Positions 34,321 to 45,040 of a stretch of DNA of 64,000 nt are shown piece after piece. Position numbers and translations under genes: made by a program. The notes below the pieces were generated by a model that made no database searches, was not told the DNA's origin, and worked only from the letters and a program-made list of their open reading frames with translations. Numbering within the stretch: position 1 is the stretch's first letter; the number at the start of each line of letters is the position of its first letter. The DNA lies in the NCBI GenBank assembly GCA_963921825.1, contig OY997589.1, positions 84,552,523 through 84,616,522 on the forward strand, read 5' to 3'. Origin of the DNA: Erodium maritimum (taxonomy: Eukaryota > Streptophyta > Magnoliopsida > Geraniales > Geraniaceae).

Positions 34321-35168
34321 CAAAATATAAAGCCCACAAAGATATAGATTTATCCGGTTAAAATCCGTTATTAGTCCGAATCCGTATCGCCTAGAATCCG
34401 GTCCGAAACTCTATAGCTCAGATTGGACATGGACATTAGATTTTGATGTCCAGATGACTCAAACAGGACATCAAGAAGGGCTCTGAATCGGATAGTCGGT
34501 CCGATTACACCCCTATTAACATGTGGAAGTGGAACACTTGTTCAAAACTGTCGGTGCACTACCATTAAAATGATATTTTCTTCATTCTATCAAGAGAAAA
34601 CTTTACATAGCGACATCTGAATTGACCTGTATATTAGGATAAAAAATCATGAGTAAAAATGTTTATTTTAAACGTCGTAACTCTTTGTTGTTATTTTATG
34701 CCAATGCCTTGATACTTGAATAAAAATTAAAATAACAAAAATACTTCTAGGTCTTCCTTTGTTTTTGCGATAACTCAACGGAAACTTTTGTCTAAATGAA
34801 ATGCCTGACGTTAGAAGATTCACATCAAAAAATTCACCGGGTAGAATGCTTTGTACTTCTATAGCTAGAATTTTTTGTACTCCTCTCTTCTACTTTAGAA
34901 GAGTTTGTTAATCCATATTTGTTTTCGCCGATCAAAAAAAGGAAATTTTAATTCATGCACATTTAGTTCTACTAATTTTGTATGTTTCTTAGATTACTTC
35001 ACAACACTTGCTTATTGGTTTATCTTTGGTTCTTTGCACCAAAATGTCTCGATGGCAATGTGATTTTTTAAATAAGATTTGTGGGTATAAGTAAAAAACT
35101 TAAATACTACCTTTGAGGAAGAATCGCTCCTAGAGCGAGAAATGAGGAACCTACCATAGTATCATCTC
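34321..35168. other. Upstream region of the sulfotransferase gene
   Basis: AT-rich DNA without open frames of note. It would hold the promoter of the sulfotransferase; only the TATA box is identified. Confidence 0.4.
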
Positions 35169-35169
35169 T

Positions 35170-35178
35170 TTATATATA
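35170..35178 (+). promoter_or_regulatory. TATA box of the sulfotransferase gene
   Basis: TTATATATA lies only about 30 bases before the ATG at 35206. With normal spacing, transcription would start almost at the start codon and leave a leader of a few bases. Either the leader is very short or a more distant promoter is used. Confidence 0.45.
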
Positions 35179-35205
35179 GCCATAACAAAATAGCAAGACT
35201 TGTTC

Positions 35206-36466
35206 ATGGATACCATATCTCCTCCTACGGTTCCGAGATACTTGCAAGAAGAAGAAGCCCTAAGCGACGAGTGCCGAGACTTGCTCCGAACCCTCCCAAG
35301 AGAGAGAGGCTGGATCGGCAACCATATCTATCTCTACCAAGGCTTCTGGCTCCCTCCAAGACACCTCCAAGGGCTTCTTGCGTGCCGCGAGAACCACCAA
35401 GCTCGCGACGAGGACACCGTTTTAGTCACACACCCTAAGTCAGGCACGACCTGGCTAAAGGCCATGGCCTACGCTCTCATCAACCGATCAAAGATCCATC
35501 CCGACCACGACCATCCCTTCCTCACCACCAACCCTCACGACCTCATACTTAGAACTTCAACCTAACGGCCCCTCGAACCTCCCCGGGCACTTCCCCGTTA
35601 CGCGGATCTTCGCGAGCCACTTACCGGTAAAGGTAGTTCGTTCTCTTTGTTCTCAATCTGGTTTAGAACCAACAAGTGGTATCAGAGTCCGATTTATTAT
35701 GGACGACTCTAGTGTGAGGATCGGCAACATTATTATACACATCTAGTTTAAGGGGGAGATTGTTAGAAAAAAATATTAAACCAATTTTTGTAGTACACAA
35801 AAAGTATAAATGAGAAGAAAAGTTGGACACGGAACATAGTTACAATAAAAAAAACATGTGCTTGAGTTACTGTATGATTTACGGCTAGTTTAATTTTTTT
35901 TTCTAACAAAGGTGCTCCCAAGATCCATGAAGGGTTCTTCGTGCAAGATCGTGTACATGGCCCGGAACCCTAAAGACGTGTTCGTGTCGCTCTGGCACTT
36001 CGCTAACAAGCTCAGGCCCGAGGAGCGCGGGACAAACAAGCTAGAGGAGATGTTCGATAAGTTTTGCAATGGTGCGAACGCGTACGGTCCTTTTTGGGAC
36101 CATGTTATGGGGTATTGGAACGAGAGCTTGGAGAACCCTCACAAGGTGTTGTTGTTGAGATACGAGGAGTTTAAGGAACAGCCCGCGGGTCAGCTAAGGA
36201 GGCTTGCGGAGTTCTTGGGTTGTCGGTTTTCGCCCGAGGAAGAGGCGAAAGGGAAGGTGGATGAGATCACGAGGTTGTGCAGTTTTGATAGTTTGAGAAA
36301 CATGGAAGGGAACAAAACGGTGAGTTCGCACACCGGTATGGTTAATGAAGCGTACTTCCGTAAAGGTGAGGTTGGGGGTTGGGGTGAAGTTCTTACCCCG
36401 GAGATGGCTAAGAGACTCGATCGTATCACCGAGGAGAAGATGAATGGTTCTGGATTCAAGTTTTGA
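35206..36466 (+). pseudogene. Plant cytosolic sulfotransferase (SOT), frameshifted, with a possible transposon-derived intron
   Basis: The product resembles plant flavonol/brassinosteroid-type sulfotransferases, which move sulfate from PAPS to small hydroxylated substrates. From the ATG at 35206 the frame gives the PAPS 5'-phosphosulfate motif PKSGTTW at residues 77-83. Near 35546-35552 the frame shifts, and a stop follows at 35563; the alternative frame then continues the protein ([27 protein letters not shown]) to 35632. Exon 2 (35912-36466) starts VLPRSMK and holds the 3'-phosphate motif YMARNPKDVFVSLWHF and the C-terminal RKGEVGGWGEVLTPEM. In that last region the usual GDWK is GGWG, so the PAPS-contacting lysine is missing. 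Total length, about 326 residues, is normal. The gap 35633-35911 is bounded by GT and AG and is LTR-element DNA. Most plant SOT genes I know lack introns. The frameshift makes it a likely pseudogene unless it is a sequence error. Confidence 0.85.
35635..35908 (+). mobile_element. TRIM-like LTR remnant inside the sulfotransferase
   Basis: A right-hand end repeat at 35761-35908 begins TGTTAGAAAA and ends TTTTCTAACA. Just before it is a purine tract AAGGGGGAGAT (35750-35760), and a primer-binding-like TGGTATCAGAG lies at 35677-35687. The left end repeat is only partly recognisable, so the element is broken. The direct repeat AAGGT at 35630-35634 and 35909-35913 is the target duplication in the sulfotransferase coding sequence. 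There is no coding capacity, as expected of a TRIM. Confidence 0.8.
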
Positions 36467-36834
36467 TACCATGGATCAAATTCTTTCTCGTATCCAATGT
36501 ATGGTTTGGTTTAGTGTATAGAGACTATGTTATAGTTAATCTTGATATGCTATGCTTTTGTCCATTTTGCTTAGTATTTATCGTAATAATGGTATACATA
36601 AGTAACATAACTCAGTATGTGAGGTTCCCAGAAACATTTTTGTTGTTGTGGATGTATGGGCCACACCTGCCTTTTCGCTTTGATTGGTACATCTGAACCA
36701 GCCTAAGACTTGGGGTCCCTTAATGCAAACGGATTGGGACAGAGCCCAACCAGTGAGGATGAAGGCAGCTCTCCCATGGTCCTCGTACAAGAATCAGCCC
36801 AACTAACAAAAGTAACTATAACTATAAAAAAAAA
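36467..36834. other. Sequence downstream of the sulfotransferase
   Basis: This interval should contain the 3' UTR. I saw no clear AATAAA signal. The stretch from about 36660 is of different composition and may belong to the repeat that follows. Confidence 0.35.
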
Positions 36835-38796
36835 GTGCTACCATTCATCGCCTTCCCTGGAGGTGCAACTTTCTCCTTCCCTGTAACCAGTGCGGATGAG
36901 GACTTTCGAGCACGACACGTTCCACCGCCTGTTTTTGATGTGTCAGTCGCGCGAACAGGTTTAGGTTTAGGCGGACCATTCTTTCGAAGTTGTCATACTG
37001 CGCCAGTCGCAGATTGAGGCTGAGTTTTAGAACTCCGACACCCAAATCGTCTCGCACGACACCCATCTCGTCTCACAGGCTCGGGACCACCTGCTGAGAC
37101 TATAGATCGATAGTCAGCATAGAGATGGAGCAGCTCCGTGTAGAAGGCGATGAATGGTAGCACTTTAGGTGGCCTGGTTACAGGGAACGAGGAAGTTGCA
37201 CCTCCAGGGAAGGTTGCGCCAGATCTCTCGAGTAGAACGGGAACTGTGTCAGGGTCGTCTAAATCGGCTCCAGATGCGATTTGTAAGGTTGTGGTGAGTC
37301 AGGAAATAATTGGGGAGGATGTTGTGCAGTCAAACCGTGTTGTCACTCATTCAGAACACCCAGGAATGTTAGCTTTGATTCCGGACCAAGTTAAGACAGT
37401 GGACACCGTTTCACCGACCTTGAAGACGAACTTGAGCTCCTCTGTAGGGTCAGGTACGAAGGTTTTTGTTTTTAATATTCCTTTCGGTTCCTCTGATGGT
37501 TGGATTCGGAAAGTCTTCGGGGACATGGGAGCGATTAAATCAGCTATCGCGATAAAGCGTCCAAATCAGAAGGGTCGTTGTTTCGGTTTTGTGGATTTCT
37601 TTACGCCGGATGCCGCTCAAAAGGCAATTGATGTCTACAATGGTTTCAAGTACAATGGGTTTACTCTGTTTGTGGCTCTGGCTCGTCCGGAACAGAACCC
37701 GTTTTCGGTCAAACAGTCCACACTCTAAAAACAGAGCCTGAACACTCTTGAGTTGTCCACCGGCTTAGCTCATAATCAGAACCCTAGCGTTGAAGTTTCG
37801 GTTCACTCGTTTACACAGGAGAAAGGGGCAATGTTGGAGGACCGGAATTTGCTGAAGTTCCTGCTCGCTGGTGATCGAAAATCGACGTTGGTTGTCGACT
37901 GGTTGGCGGAGGAGATTCAGGCGCAGATTGCAAATCACCGGATGTTTCCCGATTCTCAACAGTTTTCGAAATTCAAGTCTGATTCTGGTGCGTTAAATTC
38001 GGCAGGATTGAAGGAAGTGGTTTGCACAGAATCCTCTGTGGATTTGGTTTTGCTGGAGAAGTCTCGTGATACACAAGCAACTCAGGGTGTTGCGAATCCG
38101 TCTAACAGATGTTCGGGCTCGGGAGTCCCTTTATTGAATCCGGTTTTGGGCCTTGTGGAAGCCCATTCTTGCAGAGACTCTGTTCCTTTAATTGGTTTTG
38201 AGCCTTTGGTTGATGGCTCGTCTGGTCAAGTGGCTCGTCTGGGTCGTGGGCCCACTTTTGTTCCGAAGACGATAAGTGAGGGTGACGAAGGCTCGGGTGC
38301 GAGTACCGGGGTATCGGTTGTGGTTTTGGTTGAGTGTTCTGAGCAACAGGACTTGATTGAAATTCATGTTCCAGAGGCCTCGAAGGAAGCAGAGAAGAAG
38401 GAGAGCAGTCCTTGGAAGGGAGCCCTCCTCCAACCTTGTCAGAGTCGACTTCCTACTTATACTGTCGTTACTCGATCGAGAGCCAGTTCTCGGGAACGAG
38501 CCATCAAGGCAGCGCCCCCTGTCTCAACCTTATGGAAAGCATCTCATAAGGCCCGTCAGAATTCAGCCAAGTAATTTTGTTTGGTTGTTTTTTTTTTGTT
38601 TTCTTGTTCTGTTTTCTGGATGTTTCTGTTTATGGGTTATGGTTTTCCTTATAGTTCCCCCTTAGCAGAATTCCTCTGTAAGCGTTGTTCGGGTCTTTTG
38701 GCCTCTTTTATCCTGTTTTTTCTTGAATCGGGGTCTTCCGATTCCCTTTCTTGGAATCGGTCTTTAATAAAATTTTCGAGCTTATCAAAAAAAAAA
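36835..38796 (+). mobile_element. RRM-type LINE lacking ORF2 (copy 1)
   Basis: The element holds an RRM-type ORF1 (37150-38574), a 212-bp 3' UTR ending TTTAATAAAATTTTCGAGCTTATC, and a 10-A tail (38787-38796). No reverse-transcriptase ORF lies between. The tail is characteristic of plant L1 LINEs, and RRM-bearing ORF1 is known from the BNR sub-clade of plant L1. The left ~300 bp (36835-37140) contains inverted copies of ORF1 5' segments (36842-36890 against 37146-37214), as can arise by twin priming. Total length is about 1.96 kb, close to the net 1.91 kb of copy 2. No clear target duplication was found. Confidence 0.75.
37150..38574 (+). pseudogene. LINE ORF1 protein with RRM domain
   Basis: One frame of 475 codons contains a single in-frame TAA at 37726-37728. 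The RRM lies at about residues 98-178, with RNP2 VFVFNIP and RNP1 GRCFGFVDF, both canonical. Beyond the stop the frame continues through a long Ser/Glu/Val-rich tail to a basic C-terminus (YTVVTRSRASSRERAIKAAP). The protein would bind RNA in the retrotransposition particle. With one stop and otherwise open sequence, the copy looks fairly young. An alternative reading as a host RNA-binding protein is unlikely because a LINE tail follows the ORF directly and a second copy shows the same layout. Confidence 0.8.
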
Positions 38797-41700
38797 TTTA
38801 TCTCTCAAAAAGGCCCCACCCTCAACCCCTACCTTTTCTAACCCACCGTCACCCTCTTCGTGACTCTGTCGGTGATGGTTGTGGCTCCGGCCACGCTAGT
38901 TACCGGCGGAGACCCTTTGCTTCCCTCCCCTTCTAGCTCCTTACTTCTTCCCCTCCCCTCCTCTGCTTTCTCTGTTCTACTTCTTACCTTTTCCTCGCTC
39001 GTCGCCTCAAGCCGCCTGTGGTAGAACTCTGTCAAGTTGTGCTGGAGTTCTTCCATGTCGACGTCGGTGCTGGCAGGTGGTTTTTAGGCTCTGTTTTCCC
39101 CAAATCTGTCCTTTGTGGCCGGATGTCTACCTTCGCCAGGGTTCCTCCTCGTCATTTTCGCGTGTGGTTCGACTTTCTGCTCCTCAGGTACTTGTTGGCG
39201 TGTATTGTTTGGCTACCGGAGTCTGTCGCGAGATTGCTAGCTCTGGCCTCCGTGGCCGAAATATTAGTGCTCTCATGTCCGTTTTCCCTTCGTGCAAAGT
39301 CCGGTCTCCTTATGGTTTTCATTGGTTTATTCTTTATTCACAAATCTGTGTTTGGTACTAGTTTTGGTGGTAGATCGGGAAATTTCCCTGCTTCCTCCGA
39401 CCAAGGTGGTGCCTTGGCGTTTTCTGTTCGTGCTTCTTGGAGTCCCGGCCGTTCCAGCCAGTCCTGTCGGAGCTGTGGCTGGTCGATTCCCCATCGTGAC
39501 CTGCTCCGGTGTTCTGGCTGCCTATTAGCTCTAGCTTGTGGTCATGTTCCGACACAGTGGTGTGTGGTCGTGGGACCGGTTCAGGTACCTCAATGGATCT
39601 GTCACCAGCGCTTTGTGCAGGATTGAAGATGACCATCTCGACGCCTACCTCTATATTGTTGGTGTTTTTTCTGGCGTCTCGTATCAGGTACAATGTGGGA
39701 CACGTTTCAAGACCTCCTGGTGGTTGATCGTTGTGGCCCTGATTCAGTCGTGCCCGCTCATGGGTTGTTGTGGTGTTGGACCCAGCTCAGCGAAGGTTTT
39801 CTGGTCCTGCTCCAGCTAGGGTGAGGTATACTTGCTCTACCTTTCTTCTGCTTATATGTTGTTTCCCCCCCTCCTTGTCCTTGTATCGTTTCTGTTTGGT
39901 TATCTTCGGTTTCCTTCCACTACGGTGGTAAGGGCTTGCCGGTTTATATGTGTTGGCCGCCGATGAGTGTTTACGGCTTTCAGCCTTAGCTTTGATCCTT
40001 CGGTTTCGATATTAGGTATAGTGAGCTCTAGTGGGTTTTGCCTTGTAGTTTTGTCTCCGTCGATTGTAGTGTTGGCCGTCGACTTGTTAGTGGCCGTCTT
40101 AATTCCTTTGAAAGATTTTCATGGTCCTAATAAGACAGGGTGCTCTTTAACTTTAAGTTTAGATTGAGGGTAGTTCAAGTTTCTGAGCTTTATGGTTGGA
40201 AAATCTGGGTTTTGACCCCTTTGTTTTTAAATGTGCTTCATGTTTGTGAAACCTAGGTTTTAGACCTCATTTCATAGTCTTGTTTTGGTCTTAACGTTTG
40301 TAAAATTTGGGTTATTAGATCTTGTTCTTTCAGCTTATCACCCATGTTGGATTGTTGTTTCAGGTGTTTGTTAGTCTTACTATCTTCTTGATTCTTGTCT
40401 ATACTACCCCTTGTTGGGTTATGAGTTGTATCTTTTTTTTAGATAGGCGCTAATTTTTTTTTATTAAAAGAACATTCTCCAAGGTGGAAAATGCTAAGCC
40501 AAACCAAAACGATTACAGAAAACTCCAGCAAGGAGCAAAAGGGAGGATGTCCATAACAAAGAAAATCACCCAACAAACAAAAGTTGGCAACCAAGGCCTA
40601 CCCTTTCTCATACCACTCGCTATCCGAAGACATCAGATCGCTAGGAGCCTTATGTTTGAAGGCCCGACTCTTGGACCTAGTATTGTGAGCACAAGGAACA
40701 TCCGGAGGAGGTACCAAATTGGATTTATACCGTCCCTTGCGGGCCTTAGTCTTGAGGACTTCATCCAACCACCCGTCGAACGACTACAGACGATCTATAA
40801 CCCCTTGAGACACGTTCTGAATGGGTGGAAGCTTCACACCAAAGGCAACATTGCCCTTAGTTCCCTTTTGGACCTCCAAGTACAATTTGGGTTTATCAGT
40901 AACATAGTACGAAAAATGCTTGGGAGCCTGGCTCAAAGGTTTTAGAGGTTTAAGGAGGGCATCCTTCCATGGGCCGACTTGATCCCCAGAAGATCCACAC
41001 TATCCTCCAACCTTAGCCGGTCCAATGAACGAAACCTCTTGTACCAGAAAAGAGGGTTCAACCATAGGTGCCACCAATTTAGAGTCCCTGGATGTTGAAA
41101 AATCTTGAGTTATCGGACCCGAAACAGGCCCACCGGCTTCAATAACATCCTTTGGGCTTGCAGACAACAAGCCTACACCCGTGGACAGGCTCCGCCTCTT
41201 GTCCATCTTGTGCGAACACACCAGCATGCACCGATACTCCACAATTCCCAAATTGTAAGAACCGCCCCCGGTCGATCCCGGTTGAACCGGAGGTTTTCGG
41301 CGAAAATTGACTTTTTGCCGGAAAAGTCAACCGATGACTCTGAGGGTCATCCGAGACGTTTTCGGGGCCCAAAAAGCTTAGCCGTCGTTACGGTTAGCTT
41401 AGTTGGGTCATTTCCTTTCCGATGACTATAATGTTGGGAAAAGTCAACCCGGACCTTTTATCGGTAAAACGCGGTCCGATTAAGATCTAAATCCGATAAA
41501 TTATTTGTGCTGGAATTATTTAAGCTTGGAGTGGTCCCCACATGGACATGTGTCCATGTTAGCTTGAAAGGAAAGAATTGGGTACAATTTGACTCTTTTA
41601 CCCTTGTTGGTTGCACTTGAGAAGAGATAAGGCAAGGGGTACTTTGGGCATCCTTCCCTCTAGGTTTAATACACCATTTTGGTGCACTTTTCAGCACATA

Positions 41701-44629
41701 TCCCAAGGTAGCCGAAATCTAGAGAGAGGGGAGAGAGAGAGAGAGGAACCAAGGAAGTTTGAGGAAGAAGAAAGAGGAAAAGGAAGGAACTTTAGCTCAT
41801 TTCTACACCAAAACCTCTATAGAATCCCATTTTCTTCATATTCTCTTCATCATCAAGGTAATCCCTCAATCCATTTTCGTTTTAGGTGAGTTTGATTATT
41901 GGGATTTGAAGAAAAATGATGAACAATGGTTGAGTTTTGATGTTGGGTGTTGGATGTTGGTTTTTTGAGAAAAAAGAGTGTTAGATGATTGACTTTTGGT
42001 GATTTGAGTAGTTTTGATGAAATACCTTTGTGGGTATTGAATTTATGAAGCTTTTGGGTTTGTATTGGAGTTTTGAGGTTTCATCAATGGTGTTTTGTTG
42101 TGGATTTTAGTGGAAAACGAGTTGGGGAAGAAGAAGAGTGTCTGCTCTGTTCTGGCACGGAACGAAGCACGGAGAGGGCCAGGTTCCGTCACGGAACTCG
42201 GCACGGAACGGGCTTGGTCCCGGCACGGCATGCCGCACAAACCGTGTCTGGTTCCGGGCCGGTGCGCTGCGCGGACCGTGCCTGGTTCTGGGCCAGTCTG
42301 TGACACGCGCCGAGTCTGGTTCCGGGCCGGTCTGTGGCACGAGTCGATTCGGGTACCGGGCCGGTACGCTGCACGGACCGGGTCAGATTCCGGGCCAATG
42401 GGCCATCCAAATTGGGCCTCGTTTCGGCCCACTTTCCTTTTAGCCTATGTTGGACTTTCGGGCTTAATTTAGTTGTTTCTCGTTCTTAACGCAACTGAAT
42501 TAGTATTGATTCGAGTATTTAATTGTGATCCAAGGCTTCGAACCTGAGATCGACGGAGGAGGAGACCCGAGGACATCGTGAAGTGGAGGAGGAAGCGAGC
42601 CAAGACGTCAGCAGCTAGGAGTTGAGATCTGTTTACTTTTGAGGTAGGGAACGTAGCGAATACTGGTTTAATTGCGGAAAGTTACTAGCATGCTTTTAGA
42701 ATAATAATAACCGGAAATGTCCTAGTTTGCATATAGGATGTGATTCACTAGAATAACCGCTTTCAATTACGATAATAAACGGAAGAGTCTTAGTTCGCAT
42801 ATAGGATGTGATTCACTAGAATAATCGCTTTCAATTATTGGGAAATTGTCGTGCTGGTAGAATGGCCATGTCGACCCTTAGGTTGTGTGCTGATTGAAAT
42901 GCCGTGATCTTTTTTTTGAGATGCATGATGTGTGACTTAGTGTCGATAAGATTAAGAACCTTGTTATGTAGCATGTTGTGGCTATGTGTGGGCAAGTGTG
43001 CCGTGAGCGATGTGTTGTAAATCGTTGGTTGTGATATGATTGGGTGAATGATAGACCGACTTGTGTGTTATGGTGAATTGGCTCGGTTAGTATACCATGG
43101 TCGAATTATGGTATGGTGATGCGTGTTATGCTCTTGATGTGTGTTCCAAGAGGAGGTGTGTCCGGTATGATACCTACACTGAGAGAGTATGCCGGTGTAG
43201 AGTATCAAGGACGAGGACGATTTAACCTTTACCCCGATGTTATGTGGTCCGGGAAGGCGTACGACCGAGGTATGTGCCGATTCATTATGCGTGAGGCCCC
43301 GATTGTACGTGACGGGAAGACATCCGACTAATTGTATTGGTGGTCAGGTATGTTACCCCGAGTCTACGTGACGGGAAGATGTCGGGACCGATGTTTCGTC
43401 TTCCGGTACGATATAAATGGGACGGGCTGTGATAGCCGGTGATGTTGGGAACAATTGTACTAACTTATGTGTTGTTTTGCTGTGTGTTCTGTGCGTTGCA
43501 TTATTTGTGATTTTGGTCTTACGAGGGTAATTGGTGGTTGGTACTTGTCCCGTGGGCGTTGTTGATAGCTATGGTTTACTAGTATGCCCTAATTGGACGG
43601 TTACTCGTGGTATTGAACTGATGTTCATAACCTTAACTACTTTTTGTCACGCCCCAAATCCGGTCTTGGCCAGACTCGAGACGTGACCTGAAACAAACGA
43701 GGTATCAGTAGTACAATAGAAATAAATTCTTTTAAAGCTGAGAACGAGTCCCAAGTATTCCGTAATAATTCAATCTAAACTTCAAATATAGTGTCAAAAC
43801 TTGATAAGTGACAAAGGTAAATAAAGATCAACAATGTGGGCCAACACATCTCTAATACAACTCTCAAGACATCCGGAAGCCCCCGAGCCTCGAATTTCCC
43901 AGATCCCAAGCACACCTGTACACACGATAAATAAACAAATAGGGATGAGCTTACGCTCAGTAGGGAAAATCGTAAATAACTTTAGTCTCCGAATTTAATA
44001 GTAAATCTGCTTTAAATCAATGTCACAAAAGTATTTAAGACCCTTAGACCAACCAAAAGGTATAATGAACGAATAAGAAGCAACAATAACAATAACGTAT
44101 TCTCGAGGATAACGATGAGCTTTCAAAGAATAAACAGAGAACGTTAGACTAACATAGAAAATTGACACAACGGGAACGATTAAATTCTATAAATCAATGA
44201 AATGTTATAGGACCCGGATAATGAAATAGTATCGCTTTTTCCAAGATAACAGTAACTTAAAAGAAGTTCATAATAAATACTTTAACGGATCAATCAGAGT
44301 AAAATGGGAGTATTTAATCTCATGCCAACCACTCGCTTTCTCAAGCCTCCGATCCATGGATAGATTCTGGGATCACCTCGGTTCCCATAATTCCGATCCA
44401 CCAGAGTATCCATGTCATATCAGATTTTCCCTCGGTCCAGAGGAGACGCATAACGTCACAAAGACGTATAACGTCGCGAATAGCAGAAACATCCTTAGGA
44501 GGACGCATATCATCGGTATTCTCGGAAACGTATCCAAAGAACCATATGTCCTAGGGAACCAAGGTAGTGTGCCCGTAGGACGCATACACTTGGGTGAAAC
44601 CATAGTAACCATCTCTCACTAAGTAATCC

Positions 44630-45040
44630 ATCCAACTGCCCCGTAGATCCAATAATCAATGCCTTCCGGCTCCAATCATTCCCGTAAACCATTCCCACAC
44701 CAGACTCCTCAACAGTATGGGTACCATTAATCATTTCTCTTCCTACACCGGACTCCTCAACGGCGTAGGTACCATCGCGTATCCACAATAATCATTATCT
44801 CACCCTACAGCGGACTCCTCAACGGTGTAGGTCCAATAACCAAAGCCTCGTAGGGTAAACCATTATCTGCACCGGAATCCTCCACGGTGTATATCCAATA
44901 ACCAATGCCCCGTAGGGTAAGCCGTTCCCCACACCAGAATCCTCAACGGTGTGGGTACCATACCAAATCACCCTTAATCCTTCTCGTAAACTATCCCCGC
45001 ACCAGAATCCTCAACGGTGTGAGTAAACTAACCAGTATCC
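44630..45040. repeat. Tandem array in the left end repeat
   Basis: About six units carry CTCCTCAACGGTGTNGGTACCAT or variants, spaced 45-70 bp. The right LTR has the same array at 49480-49880. It sits where the solo LTR at 1.8 kb carries its own different array. Confidence 0.8.

Noticed and set aside
37150-38574. A host RRM protein gene
   Set aside because: The frame is followed directly by a LINE 3' UTR and A tail, and a second copy has the same layout.
42043-42472. Several overlapping frames on both strands rich in Arg, Gly and Pro
   Set aside because: They come from the GC-rich tandem stretch within an LTR; all frames are open because of the repeat unit.
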